DNA of 64,000 nt from NCBI GenBank assembly GCA_964017185.1, contig OZ024874.1, forward strand, positions 18,657,957-18,721,956, given 5' to 3'. Source of the DNA: Rugalucina vietnamica. Taxonomy: Eukaryota; Mollusca; Bivalvia; Lucinida; Lucinidae. This document shows positions 11,120-23,295 of the stretch, in pieces. Within the stretch, counting starts at the first letter, position 1; every line of letters starts with the position of its first letter. The notes beneath the pieces are model-generated. The model had not been told where the DNA came from. It was given only the letters and a program-made list of their open reading frames with translations, and ran no database searches. The position numbers and the translations under genes were made by a program.

Positions 11120-11939
11120 TGTTACGTGCCAGGCGTAACTAGAAGATTAAGGAAACCAACAAGTTGGTTAGCCAGCAACAAGCTTTGTTTAAAATTTAAC
11201 AAATCTATTTAGAAGTGATTTCACCAGTAATTACATGTGAAACAATCAAAAGCATATATACAATCAAACAAAAATGAATGTACAATACCTTTCAAGATGT
11301 TAATTCCCTTAAAGAATGTCTGAATGTCCCTCAGAATTTTTTAACACAAGTCTGTATCAGTTTCTGATCCCAAGAATTAAAGTTTGTTTCAAAATAGCAC
11401 TATGTCCCAATCCAGAATCGAATATCACAAAGTAATCCAAGAATAAGTTTAAATTCCAGTAAGATAGATTTTGACTTCTTAATAGTAACAGTACCCAAAG
11501 ATTGCCCTTATGAAAATTTGTAGCCCTTATATAGCACTAAGGAACATTCAGGATTCTTCCAGCAAATTCTATGATATCATATACTAAAAATAACAAGTTG
11601 TTTACCAAAATTTAATCTTCTGGAATATTCTAGAGAGGCCATTATCCTTCCACAATATTCTTTTGACATAAAAAAGATTTTTCTAGAAGATTCTACATCT
11701 TTCCAGGTTCTTCCAGATTTTTCCGGACTTTTCTGTCAAAGAACAATTTGAAATTTCTAGAAAATTCTGAAGTAAACAACCTGTTTATGTCCAATATCTG
11801 GGACACTAAAAGTAAATAATTGCTAAGGACAACAAGTAAACATCATATGTATAACATTATACTTTCCTGGGCATACTCCCTTGGGAAGTTTACCAGTACT
11901 GAATGCACATCTTTCAACAAGTAACTGTCATACATAACA
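11120..11939 (-). repeat. 5' LTR of the Gmr1-like element
   Basis: The 820-bp twin of 5102-5921. Four bases inside it (minus strand) comes TGGGGGCTCGAGTCCGGG, a likely primer-binding site because it starts with the complement of a tRNA CCA end. The exact tRNA is not resolved. Confidence 0.93.
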
Positions 11940-12148
11940 AGTGTATCAAATGTTTCTTGGTTTAACAAAACTGATCAATTACATTATGAGAAAGTACAAT
12001 AAAATTGGAGGTGTATAAAGATTTTTAGATGAGGGTAATTTACTTGTACATGTATCAACTGTTATAGCATTCTCTTGTTTTTGACAGCCATATTGAACAC
12101 CATCTTGAAATGACAAAAACTACAAAATCAAACAGTAGTCTCAAGAAG

Positions 12149-13093
12149 TACGAGGATGATCCAATAATGACTGAGACTTTTCTCTTGTTTTATAAACCTT
12201 ATTGACTGGCTCAAGTTAACTAATTTCGTTCACTAGATACACATTTGATCTTTCTGCGGAGCGTGTTTTATCAAATTTGCTCATCAACTTTGGTTGCTAT
12301 GGTTATTTAAGAACCACTCGTGCAGTATCTATGGCCACCATTTGCCCATTCGAACAAACATAGTCTATATAAATCTAGCTATGTCACAAACTTTAAAAAC
12401 GGTATCTTATAATAATTGAGTATTGCCTGTGTTAACATTCATCTCTGAAATAATTTGCTTCGGTCAATTCGAGTTTTGCTCTAGTGCTCGAGACGTGGTT
12501 GCCTAGCAACCATTTTCCTCTATGAATTCTGGCTTATAGCATTTTCCAAATTCTATCGTTGCTAGGCAACATAAAACAAAAGGGCTAAGTGTCCCTTTTG
12601 AAATTCAAGTGAAATATTTATCCCATAATTGATCAGTTCTAGGTTAAAATCAATTAATTGTGTCATGTCTTCTCAGGTTATAAGATATTTCTCTCCCCTA
12701 CCCCCGAAATCATTGATTTTTTTCACAACTAAAACACAGCTTTTTTCGCAAAAATGCTCAACCTACTTGAATTATCAGCTGTATGTAAATGATATTTGCA
12801 GAGCATAAAGGTATTTATAAACGCTATAAATAACAGTGTGCCATGATTGGAATTTTTATCACCAGTTACCATGGCAACCCATTTTATAAGCATTGGTACC
12901 ACGTGGCCAAGGACAGTTGACTCGCATTCTCTCGTTGCTAAGCAACAGAAGGCATTTGTCTTAGTGTGAATTTTAACCAGTGTCTCGTGTGCACAATACA
13001 TTGAGCAATGCTAACAAGATATTCACAATAAGCCAAGTTTATTTACATAGGAATAATTCAAAAAGTCTCAATCATTATTGGATCATCCTCGTA
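12149..13093. mobile_element. Non-autonomous DNA element with 33-bp TIRs and TA ends
   Basis: Terminal repeats CGAGGATGATCCAATAATGA and its inverse (ends at 13093), with TA at both edges, suggest a Tc1/mariner-type target. The 945-bp interior has several short GTTGCTAGGCAAC-like inverted repeats and no transposase. Confidence 0.7.
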
Positions 13094-13099
13094 CCTAAA

Positions 13100-14320
13100 A
13101 TAACTATATCCCCATCAGAATACCACTGGCACAGATGTTTATACAGACAATTGTAAAATGGCATGAAAACAAGCATTTTTTGCACTAAATTGACCTTTGA
13201 CCTAAATCTGCCCCATTTTGTTGTAACAAATGTTGGTGATTACACCTCACAAATGTACTAGATGTAATTTAGGGGTTATTTTGACAAATAAATTAAAAAT
13301 AGTACATAAGATATAGCTGATATGTTGAAGTATATGAAATTTTGCACTTAGTTGACCATTGACCTACTTTTGGGACTCCGGGGCATTTTCAGACTTGGCA
13401 TCCACCCTAGCGTCAAGGAACACATCTAGCATGGATGCCAAAATGTACTCAAAAATGCCAACAGAAAAATACTTTGATGGCTTGGGAGGCCAACTATCAA
13501 AGCAATGAACATTTGACTAGTTATTTCTGGAGACTGTGGCTGATTTTTTTTTTATTTTTTACGCTCTGTTCAAACATTGTTCTCGTAAATTTTTAAATTA
13601 AAATGTGCATTACACGTGTATATAGATAATTTCAAGACTGTGGCTTTTTGGACTATATGTATTGAGTGTAGATATGCCATCACTGGCTGATGGGCCCTTA
13701 AAATTATATGTGTTTCAATTGAAATGAATATTAATAAGCTATTGATTAAATCCAGACCTGGGTGTATGTCGGGGACGGTCTTTGTAGGACCACTCCCTAT
13801 AAGACAGTTTCTCGGCGCACACCTGGTGTTCTGTTGATACTTTAACATATCCATACAAGAGTTGCGCGTTTGTGTGTGATGGAGGCACACAATCGCTGCT
13901 TTGCGGTTCCTTTCAGTATTCGTACCTTTATGAGTGTATATACCTGATTTAGATACAATGTGTGTTTTTGTCATTAATGTCTAAAAAAGATATTTTATGC
14001 TTGACGATGCCAGTTTTATGTTAATGTATTGAAATGCTTCTTAGATTTTCATCAAAATGCAGAAATATCATTATACATGTATTATGGTAAAATATAGAAA
14101 TACCATCCTTCAGAATAATTGTTTATATGAATGTGTAAATATTATATCTCATTGCTGTATGTTCTATGTATATACATGTATGTTTTTAAACTGTATTCAA
14201 AGTGTCTCGTAAGCCAAATTTTGGCTGGGTATCAACGTTTAATCTTCATAATTATGCTGTATATTTGTGATGTTGATATGTGACACTTTAATAAACCATT
14301 ACTTACTTACATGTACTTAC
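13100..14320. other. Unassigned DNA, possible retroelement 3' end
   Basis: Includes TGACCTTTGACCT and TGACCATTGACCT half-site pairs (13190-13365), then a stretch ending AATAAACC followed by TTAC repeats (14290-14318). This resembles a polyadenylation signal with a short repeat tail, as in some LINEs. The minus ORF at 13570-13974 has no recognisable domain. Confidence 0.35.
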
Positions 14321-14520
14321 ATAATTTGGATGGAGTTGTCATTAGATTGAGTGATCTTAAGAAATGGCATAAAAGCCATGTGCAACGGATTGGATATTCG
14401 TCCTATGACATACTTCCTCTCCAGGCCAAAATGTCGTCCCGACATTCACTAAGGTACAGCAAGCTATAATGAAAAGGTAAAATGTTAAATGGAAACATGA
14501 ACTGTAATAATGAAACTTTA

Positions 14521-14753
14521 TATGAGCCGCCGCATGGGAAAACCAACAATTTGCATATGCGAAAACAAAGGCGCATATCATCTTCGCAGTAACTGCGAAG
14601 CTGATCAGCGCCTTTGTTTTCGCTACACGTATATTACAATTCCTCCACTTTCTAAATCCAAAATTTCCAGCCTCTAACCATCTTCTATAGAGCCCGATTT
14701 GTGTCGGATCTGGTCGGAACCTAAATTGTTGTTTTTTCACACACAGGCTTATA
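14521..14753 (+). mobile_element. Family A MITE (copy 1)
   Basis: Ends TATGAGCCGCCGCATGGG and a worn inverse. Inside lies the second inverted repeat of this family: GCGAAAACAAAGGCGC, a GATC..CTTCGCAGT palindrome, and GCGCCTTTGTTTTCGC. Confidence 0.8.
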
Positions 14754-14956
14754 TATCTATAGATTGACAGTAATCTGAAAACCTGAACTGAATAAAACAA
14801 AAGTTGTCATTAATATTGAAGGAAATCTCCAATACAAAACTTAGCGTTTTCCTGATATCTGAAATGATAATATATGATTAGATCATATCCGAATATGAAG
14901 TGCATCCTGATTTTAAATCAGACATCTTGTAGAATGAGAAAAGGGATGGCCATACC

Positions 14957-16018
14957 CACGCCCGGTAAAGTGCAAATTGACCACCGCCGGTGGTCAACGT
15001 AAAAAAAGTTGATATACATCCGGTGGTCGTTTTGAGCGTTTCCTGTTATTAGTTTTCGCGAGTTTTGTGGATGTGGAAGGTAAGATATTTTTTGATCAAA
15101 AACATATTATAAAAATCAAAGAATGTCAGGCTATCAGTTTTTTGCCATTGAATGTCTAGCCGAAGTGGTAGTTGAAAAAAATAAACCGTTTTACTGCAAT
15201 CCTTTCCGGCCCGTTTGATCGGTAGTGAAAACGAAAGTAGAATCTGGTCAAACACAGGTTAAAATGCCCTGATCGTGCATTTGCAAGCTTTCTGTAACCA
15301 ATGGTCGTTGCAGTTAGTTAAATGAACACTAAATTAGCTTTTCAGACATAATTTTAAAGTATTTCAAGCTTTCCTTTCAACACTTAGATCGATTTTGTAC
15401 CGGCGGTCAACTTGAAGTTGCGGTGGTCGTATTGATCAATGGGAATTACAATGTAAATTTTCATCGTGAGAGAAAGCCAGAAAAAATGCAACTTGATGTC
15501 GTTTTCTGTTAGGGGGCACGGCAACATTAATGGAGGTCCATTCTAGACACAACCAAATCCAAACCAATGCCGTCGGTGTCCTCATAATTCAATTTTGTTT
15601 GTCCATTAGCCATTCAGTCACATAGTTTAGCAATATCGGATGTATTTATTACTAATTTTTGGTAACCCCAACAATACAAATACTACCTCATGCAAGATGC
15701 ATTGAATTTATGTACATAATTCGCATTGACTCGAAGAAAAACCACTAGAACAACAGTGTGGTCAATTTGCAAACTAGGTGGTCAATTTGACCTTAAAAAT
15801 GAGCAATTTTGAAATGATTTACTGTCCAATTTGAAAAGTATTGAAGGACATCCCTGCTGTTTAATGTTGAGCAGGCTCGGTCTGGCAGATTCGACAATTA
15901 TAGGAGTAACACTAAGCAAAGCGTTCATTGTGTTGATTGTATGAAATCTATCTCCTGTTTTGCAATATCAATTCTTTGAACATGTAAAGGTGAATAATCA
16001 CGTGGTTTATATCAATTA
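14957..16018 (+). repeat. Left inverted arm of the foldback element
   Basis: About 1062 bp, matched in reverse complement by 17787-18846 with only scattered differences. Neither arm has a convincing coding region. The high identity implies recent insertion or arm-to-arm conversion. Confidence 0.88.
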
Positions 16019-17221
16019 TATCAGAAGTTCTTCGGGAACAACAGCTTGAGAATTGCTAGAATAGATTCTGTATTAGCTTGGGCTTGTGCATAGCTATGGT
16101 CTATCATAATCAAACTTCGTTTTGATTTCTTTGGGGTGCTAGTATACATGTACGGACTTAAGGTGGCTCGATACCAATTTTTGTTGATAAATAAATCTCT
16201 AATTTTTAGACAGCTTAAAATATAGGTGGAATGCTACTCAAAAAGCAAAATATTTGTGGGGGTATCCATGCTTTTTAAAAAGTTACGGATTTTCAAAATT
16301 GAGAAAAATATACTTTTTGAAATATTTTCAATGTTATTCTTCACGGAATAGATCTAAAATATGTAAACGGAATGTGTTTTAAACTGTAAATGTATTCACA
16401 GGCTAAGTGGCAAATAACAAAATTGAAAGGTAAAAATGAATACATGTATATGCGTTCTAGGGCAAAATACAATTTTTGCAGAAAATATTTTTATTAATTT
16501 TTTGAACTTATTTGTCCAGTACATCTCCGAGAATATACTTAGAATAACAAAAAAACTGATTTTTAAACATGGGAATGATTATCAAATAAGATAATGCATA
16601 AATTGATAGGTGTTTCCACGCTTTTTAAGCTGCTATAAGCATATTCCCACACCCACCCCTCACAAAGGTGCATATCCCGGCAACCTCATATTTTTTTTTT
16701 TCAAAAATATTTTTAAAGCTGGTTATGTATGGATGTTTAGATTCGAAAATTGCCAAGGTGATGATACCAAAATTATTAAATTCTAATAAATATTAGATGC
16801 GATATAAGGACCAAACCACCACTTGTCGTACACCACGATCATATTGTCCCGACAATTACTATGCTAAAAGCTTCAACTTGAATGTAAAATGTTATTATTT
16901 CCCTTTCAATACCGGCTGGATATGTGTCAGATGAGGCATTCTAGTTAGAGAATTTAAAACATTTGTTCAATTATTAATGATTTTTAAATAAAAATGAACA
17001 AAACAAGCAATTTCGATGCATTTTCATTTTCCATTCTTCTTACTTCTTCTATTGATGGGATATGCACATTTCTTCAACCATATGATTTTCATCATAATAT
17101 GTGTAATCTATATTTAACAATACAAATTTTACAAGAACCAAATAACGATAACTCTTGCTTTTCGAGCTCATTACAGTTGTCTTATCGACAGGCCTTAATA
17201 CTTTTGATTTAGTCCCGGTTT

Positions 17222-17491
17222 TTATGTTTTTCTTCTTAGGAAATCCGAACTTTCCTTTCGGTGTATAGATTTTAGAACAAATTGTCTTTTGGTGTGATGA
17301 ACCAATAGCTCTATAGGGTGATGGACTGTATTTTGGCTTTTTCTTAGATGGCGATTTGAACGGACTCTGGAAAACGTCTTGGATTTCCTGTCCACGCCAG
17401 AGATATGTTTTTTTTGTTTGTTCGTCAGGTAACGACGCTTGGTCCGTTTCCCTTTAAATCGATCCATCTGGAAACGTATAAAGGAAAACAT
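17222..17491 (-). CDS. Small very basic ORF inside the foldback element (89 aa)
   Basis: The product is dominated by Lys, Arg and His (for example MDRFKGKRTKRRYLTNKQKK) with no domain I can name. It is the only notable frame in the unique centre. A basic DNA-binding remnant is possible, but chance is also possible at this length. Confidence 0.25.
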   Translation of the reverse strand: MFSFIRFQMDRFKGKRTKRRYLTNKQKKHISGVDRKSKTFSRVRSNRHLRKSQNTVHHPIELLVHHTKRQFVLKSIHRKESSDFLRRKT

Positions 17492-17786
17492 AAGGTCAGT
17501 AGGCGCAACTAGAATTGACGAGGCCAGTTATTCTTCAGCATTAATACATGCATTCATTCTACACTTTGCAGTGGACAATCACGTGATCTCGACTCGTTTG
17601 AACTAGCGTTTGGGTTTAACCAGCGAGCCAATCGACTGCTGGCAAAACCCAGAAACATTATGAATCTATTATTCCAACTGCTCGTGACAATGTGATGAAG
17701 AGGTACATGCATTTGTAATTTTACACGCCTATTCATCTAGCATTGACAATCTTATTATGATCAATGTTTCTAAATAGTTCGTCTGA

Positions 17787-18846
17787 AATTGATATAAACC
17801 ACGTGATTATTCACCTGTACATATTCAAAGAATTGATATTGCAAAACAGGAGATAGATTTCATACGAACAACACAATGAACGCTTTGCGTTAGTGTTACT
17901 CCTATAATTGTCGAATCTGCAAGACTGAGCCTGCTCAACATTAAACAGCAGGCATGTCCTTCAATACTTTTTAAATTGGTCAGTAAATCATTTCAAAATT
18001 GCTCATTTTAAGGTCAAATTGACCACCTAGTTTGCAAATTGACCACACTGTTTTCTAGTGGTTTTTCTTCGAGTCAATGCGCATTATGTACATAAATTCA
18101 ATGCATCTTGCATGAGGTAGTATTTGTATTGTTGGGGTTACCAAAAATTAGTAATAAATACATCCGATATTGCTAAACTATGTGACTGAATGGTTAATGG
18201 ACAAACGAAATTGAATTATGAGGACACCGACGGCATTGATTTGGATTTGGTTGTGTCTAGAATGCATCTCCATTAATGTTGCCGTGCCCCCTAACAGAAA
18301 ACGACATCAAGTTGCATTTTTGCTGGCTTTCTCTCACGATGAAAATTTACATTGTAATTCCCATTATTCAATACGACCACCGCAACTTCAAGTTGACCGC
18401 CGGTACAAAATCGATCTAAATGTTGAAAAGAAAGCTTGAAATATTTTAAAATTATGTCTGAAAAGCTAATTTAGTGTCAATTTAACTAACTGCAACAACC
18501 ATTGGTTACAGAAAGCTTGCAAAGGCACGATCAGGGCATTTGAACCTGTGTTTGACCAGATTCTACTTTCGTTTTCACTACCGATCAAACGGGCCGGAAA
18601 GGATTGCAGTAAAACGGTTTATTTTTTTTAACTACCACTTCGGCTAGACATTCAACGGCAAAAAACTGATAGCCTGACATTCTTTGATTTTTATAATACG
18701 TTTTTGATAAAACAATATCTTACCTTCCACATCCACCAAACTCGCGAAAACTAATAACAGGAAACGCTCAAAACGACCACCGGATGTATATCAACTTTTT
18801 TTACGTTGACCACCGCCGGTGGTCAATTTGCACTTTACCGGGCGTG
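17787..18846 (-). repeat. Right inverted arm of the foldback element
   Basis: Inverted partner of 14957-16018. The pairing begins at AATTGATATAAACCACGTG and runs to the outer end. Together the arms could form a cruciform or hairpin of about 1 kb. Confidence 0.88.
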
Positions 18847-19301
18847 ATACCGTGGTATGAAAACCCGAAACCAATAAAAACAAAAGTAGAATATAACAAG
18901 ACACATCTGAAAATACCGTTTGGTAGCATGTACGTGATACAAACAACCTGCAAAAACAATATTCATTTAGGGCTGTCAATAAAAATGAAACAAAACAATA
19001 CAAAAAAAAAACAACAAAAAACAATACAAATTAACAAAGCATTCATATGAGGATTTTTGAAACCGCTGTCGGTCTGTATATCTTCATCACTCCACACAAC
19101 CATGCCCTAAAACTGAGATGAAATTGAAACAAATCAAGTATGGTTTTCCGAACTTCTGCAGTCTCAAAATTAGAAAGAACATTAGACATAAAATCCTGAT
19201 CTAGGCAGCAATGTGAAAAAGGTCATTCTTCGATTAAATTACCACCTCTAATTCATCCAGCAAATGATCTGTAATATAAGTGGCGTCAGTAAACTTGACC
19301 A

Positions 19302-19501
19302 TATGAGCCGCGTCATGAGAAAACCGGATTTTGCCTACGCAAAAAAACAAATGCGCAGATCAGATCAGCGTCTTTGTTTTCGCTAAATGGACAGTACAAT
19401 TCCCCTTCCTAAATTCGAAATTTCAAGCTTCTAGCTTTTTTTGTGTCAGACCTGGTCGGAAACCCCGAAGACCGCTTTTCTCGCGCCGCCGCGGGCTTAT
19501 A
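19302..19501 (+). mobile_element. Family A MITE (copy 2, central palindrome shortened)
   Basis: TATGAGCCGCGTCATGAG at the left and GCGCCGCCGCGGGCTTATA at the right. The CTTCGCAGT arm pair is missing from the centre, leaving GCAGATCAGATCAGCG. Confidence 0.75.
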
Positions 19502-19738
19502 TCAGATCGTGTGCCAAAGTTTCTGAAATTAAGAAAACATTAGACACCAAATCTTTGTCTAGGCACCAGTTTGAGTCAGATGGTCCGCCTCTTTGGGAGT
19601 CACTCATGTCAAAGACAATTCACGGAGTGACCTGAAAAGAAGAATTTTGACATGCTTTGTCTGAGTCATATAATTAATCAGATTACTTGAATGCAATTGA
19701 GATGGTAGCGCTAACCATTAAACACTATTCCCGAAAAC

Positions 19739-20015
19739 CATTACGAAAACACGCCCATGTAATATATAGAAAATTTTTTGGTTGTAAAAAAAGAAAGTTT
19801 TCACTGGAAAAAAATGATATTTTTCTTTTTTTTTGCTCAAAACATAGATTGTGGGAACATGTTAGAACCGCCTCGGCGAGGCGGTTCTAACAAGTACCCA
19901 CAATCTATGTTTTGGAGCAAAAATAAGAAAATAGGTTCACCCCTGCAAACCCCAGTTTTTCTATATAAAAGTGGGGTTAAGGGGGTACAAATTGCACGGA
20001 TATGCTATCCTGATA
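19739..20015 (+). mobile_element. Family B palindromic MITE (copy 1)
   Basis: Outer ends CATTACGAAAACACGCCCAT and an imperfect inverse (ATGCTATCCTGATAATG). The centre is a roughly 70-bp hairpin: ACATAGATTGTGGG, GTTAGAACCGCCTCG, then the inverse. Confidence 0.85.
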
Positions 20016-21004
20016 ATGCAGAAAACCATCTGAACATGGCTGATATTTCCAATGATCGATTCGATTCGATACGTGTTTTGGCGCTCTAATATTATTCAAA
20101 GACTAAATTCAGTCTAAACGTAAGTAAGCTAAATATCCAACTTCCATTTTTTTTTTAAATGTCGAAATTAATAGCAAACAACTTGCCACACGAGACCATA
20201 TCGCTTCAAACGATGTCAAAGACTGATGTTCTTAAAGACGTAAAGGTCCAATAAATCGGATTACATATGCGATGAATGAATGATGAAATAATGAATATGT
20301 ATGCAAGTACAATGAAGAAATAGGGTGATAACCAGCATCCAAAGATGGTATTTTCGCTGTTTAGGGACACCCCCAAAACGATCAACAATGAAAAATGAGA
20401 ATTCAAAAAGTCACAAGATCCGCAATTTCGGTCATACATCATAAGCAAACATATAACAAAAAGCAAAAGCAAAACAGCAGCTTATTAAATCAAGCCATTG
20501 AGCAAAATATTCAAGAATACCTTATGACACAAGCGGTTGATAGATATTTATTTATGACCAATTGTAGGCAGCCTTATATCTTACTGCCGTAGCTCTGCCC
20601 ACACTTTGGGCCAATCGCTTGCAACGTTATAATAAGAAGTCTCTGTCCATTAAGTATCTACATATCCATATTCTTACCCGAACCCGAAATAGTCACGGTC
20701 ACCACTATCTTGAATGTCTATCCCGCCAACTTTCTTGTCAGCAGTTTCAAAAGTACCATAATTTGGATCTCTGGTTACCATGCATACCCTTATATAAACC
20801 ATTTCCAATGCTTTCGTCGTTATTTTTACCTTTCTGGTCGACAATGTCTAAAGTAACATTTGCAATTGTTGGGGTCTCTGTACCAGTTATGTCTTTCATG
20901 TATACCACGTTATACTTATTTTCAGTCAGTGTCTGGATCGATGTCTGAACCAATACTACAGTAGGTGCACCGTGGTTCTATTGCAAAATCATAATTCCGA
21001 TTGT

Positions 21005-21082
<78 letters not shown>
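21005..21082. repeat. Compound CT-CA microsatellite
   Basis: About 18 CT units run directly into about 20 CA units, inside the receptor-tail pseudogene. Confidence 0.95.
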
Positions 21083-21083
<1 letters not shown>

Positions 21084-21084
<1 letters not shown>

Positions 21085-21312
21085 TAACTCATTTAAGCCT
21101 GACGTCCCTTTTAAGGGGCATAGGCAAACAGAATAGCCCAAGATGTGACGCCGCAGAACGAGGCGTCCCATCTGGGGCTATTCAGTTTGCTTAAAGAATT
21201 TTCGTCGAAAAATTGTATAAAATTTAAAAATCACTCCTGACGCCCCTAATAATGAAAGTGGACTCACCCTAATGATAATGATGGGAAAATCCATTCGTCA
21301 AATATGGGTTAA
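21084..21312 (+). mobile_element. TTAA MITE (family C) copy 1
   Basis: About 229 bp from TTAACTCATTTAAGCC to ATATGGGTTAA, with a central hairpin whose arms contain AGATGTGACGCCGC and its complement. It sits inside the receptor-tail pseudogene. No coding capacity; piggyBac-like by target site only. Confidence 0.78.
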
Positions 21313-21724
21313 ACCAGATTTTCCTGTCGTTCTGTTTTCTGTGGTTTCGTAGGTTCGGTTTGGTGCTTCTGATGTTCCAATACAAAGTAAAGATGATATT
21401 CGCTGCTACTACGTCTTTTGGTGATGATACATTGGTATCTGACAGTATCGGATTCGTTTTTCCGTCAGATTTTGTGGTATAAGAACAAAACCTAAAATGT
21501 ATTCTGTCCTTTCATATGCAGAATTACCTGTATTCTTATGGTCAATTACGTGTGAATTTGGGGATCTAAAACAATTATTTATGATTTTCGATATTGTTCA
21601 TTCAAGTAAAAAACAAGACCGGGTAGCTTTCTCAAAATAAGGCACCAAGTTTGTTTCGATATCGGGGACGTTATTCTCGTTCAGTTTCTCGTCATTGCTT
21701 CCTTGTTGCTCAGACATCGACTGA

Positions 21725-22003
21725 CATCAGGAAAACATGTCCGTGTAATGTTTACCCCCTTGAACCCCACGTTTATATAGCGAAACTGAGGTTTGCAGGG
21801 GTATAACTATTTTTCTTATTTTTGCTCCAAAACATAGATTGTGGGTACTCGTTAGAACCGCCTCGCCGAGGCGGTTCTAACGTGTACCCACAATCTATGT
21901 TTTGAGCAAAAATAAGAAAAATATCAAAGATTTTCTACTGATTTTTTTTCAATTTTTACAACTTAAAAATTTCTGTATATTGCATGGGCGTGTTTTCGTA
22001 ATG
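21725..22003 (-). mobile_element. Family B palindromic MITE (copy 2)
   Basis: Reverse orientation. CATCAGGAAAACATGTCC at the left pairs imperfectly with GGGCGTGTTTTCGTAATG at the right. The central hairpin is intact. Confidence 0.85.
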
Positions 22004-22444
22004 AAGATAAATACAGACAAAGAAGCTACAAACATGATCCTATCTACTTTCCTACATGTACGAGTATACATAACGGTATCTGAAAACTAGACCTTGGCGA
22101 CGGAACTGCTTAGAAGAATTCCGGTCATTAGATCATAGTACGATCGCTGACCATTTGCTTACGAAGGTCAGTCACTTAATCAAAATGTTAGTAAGAGGAT
22201 CCAATATGCAATTTATTTTTTTTTCGATGACATTCAAATTACATGTTTGTTCTTCTGGTGATTGTATCATTGATAATTCTTGAACAATTCAGTTATATGT
22301 TGTACCAAGAATTCCGTTAAAAGTATGGCTCAGTTACGTGTAGTTGTGACAAAAAGTGTTTCTTGAAAGAGCCATGATGTTAATGGCGTTTAATTATATA
22401 ATAGAAAAATCTCAAAGAACACAAAACACAAAGGTGTCAGGTCA

Positions 22445-22965
22445 AACACTTTCCAGCTTTTAGAAAAGTTTTTAAAGAAAATGTGTTATGTCTGTTCTTC
22501 GCTTTTGTTTCTGGTTCGTTGACCAATGCATTACGAAAAAACGCCCGTGTGATCTACAGAATAAAAAATGTTGTAAAATGAAAATTTTCACTGGAAAAAA
22601 TTATATTATTCTTATTTTTGCTCAAAGCATAGATTGTGGGCACACGTTAGAACTGCCTCGTTGAGGCGGTTCTAGCGAGTACCCACAATCCAATCTATGT
22701 TTTGGAGCAAAAATAAGAAAAATAGCTATACCCCTGCATACCCCAGTTTTGCAATATAAAAGTGGGGTATGTGGGGGTATACATTATATGGACATGTTTT
22801 CCTGATGGGCGTAAATTTGGTGCAGGTGGTTGTGCAATTCCTTAGACAAAGTGAACAGGGATGTCGAAATACCGAGAAAAACAGTTGTATACAGATCTAA
22901 CGTTTTTGTGGCATTATAGAAGGAAAATAAGTTGGTCAAAATGAACAAGACAACCAAAGATGAGC
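22445..22965 (+). repeat. Dispersed repeat R1, copy 2 (holds family B MITE copy 3)
   Basis: ACTTTCCAGCTTTTAG, TTCTGGTTCGTTGACCAATG, then the MITE, then GGTTGTGCAATTCC and TCAAAATGAACAAGACAAC. Confidence 0.6.
22529..22806 (+). mobile_element. Family B palindromic MITE (copy 3)
   Basis: Inserted in a copy of repeat R1 (compare 2036-2330). The right hairpin arm carries a small internal duplication (CAATCCAATC). Confidence 0.85.
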
Positions 22966-23046
22966 AAATATTATGGAAAATGATTTTGATGACAATATAT
23001 ACATGCAGCAACAATATAATGTAAACAGCAGTTATAGAGTAAAACA

Positions 23047-23295
23047 TATGAGCCGCCACATGGGAAAACCAACAATCTGCCTAGGCGAAAACAAAGGCAC
23101 AGATCACACAGATCAGCTTCGCAGTAACTGCGAAGTTGATCAGCGCCTTTGTTTTCGCTATTCGGATAGTACAGTTCCTCGTCTACTTAAATCCGAAATT
23201 TCAAGCTTCCAGCCTGCTTCTGTGACTGTACAGCCTGATTTGTATCAGACCTGTTCGGAAACCACATTGTTGGTTTTCCCACGAGGCGGCTCATA
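23047..23295 (+). mobile_element. Family A MITE (copy 3, nearly full)
   Basis: TATGAGCCGCCACATGGG and its inverse GAGGCGGCTCATA bound 249 bp. The central palindrome CTTCGCAGTAACTGCGAAG is complete. A good reference copy for the family. Confidence 0.85.

Larger units (their letters stand above)
5102..11939 (-). mobile_element. Ty3/Gypsy LTR retrotransposon, Gmr1-like pol order
   Basis: A 6.8-kb element lies between two 820-bp LTRs with a 4-bp target duplication AGTG (5098-5101, 11940-11943). LTR ends are TGTTA and TAACA. The LTRs differ at about four places that I can see, so insertion is recent, on the order of a million years depending on the rate used. One long frame (6069-11006) encodes gag and pol together. 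It looks whole by eye. Integrase precedes reverse transcriptase, which is unusual for Ty3/Gypsy and typical of the Gmr1 group. Confidence 0.95.
14957..18846. mobile_element. Foldback DNA element with 1.06-kb inverted arms
   Basis: Left arm 14957-16018 and right arm 17787-18846 are near-perfect inverted copies, beginning CACGCCCGGTAAAGTGC, with a 5-bp target duplication ATACC (14952-14956, 18847-18851). The arms carry repeated GACCACC/GGTGGTC motifs. The 1.77-kb centre is AT-rich and holds one small basic ORF (17222-17491, minus). No transposase is recognisable, so it is probably non-autonomous. A 5-bp duplication with CAC ends recalls Transib/RAG-type elements, but the rest of the end does not match their consensus. 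Confidence 0.85.
20674..21490 (-). pseudogene. Decayed paralogue of the receptor cytoplasmic tail
   Basis: Minus-strand translation gives pieces that match the receptor tail in the same order: a stretch with YFVLEHQKHQTEPTKPQKT, then NYDFAIEP, a TLTENKYNVV stretch, DPNYGTFETADKK, and a terminal SGDRDYFGFG followed by a stop at the equivalent place. Stops and frame changes separate the pieces, and a CT/CA microsatellite plus a TTAA MITE (21084-21312) have landed inside. No ectodomain exons are visible here. It is most simply a tandem duplicate of the receptor's last exon that has decayed. Confidence 0.7.

Noticed and set aside
13570-13974. Host coding exon of 134 aa
   Set aside because: No domain, no splice context, and it lies in a stretch ending like a retroelement 3' end.
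14957-18846. Polinton or other large virus-like element
   Set aside because: Long inverted ends fit, but the duplication is 5 bp rather than 6 and no polymerase, integrase or capsid coding is visible.
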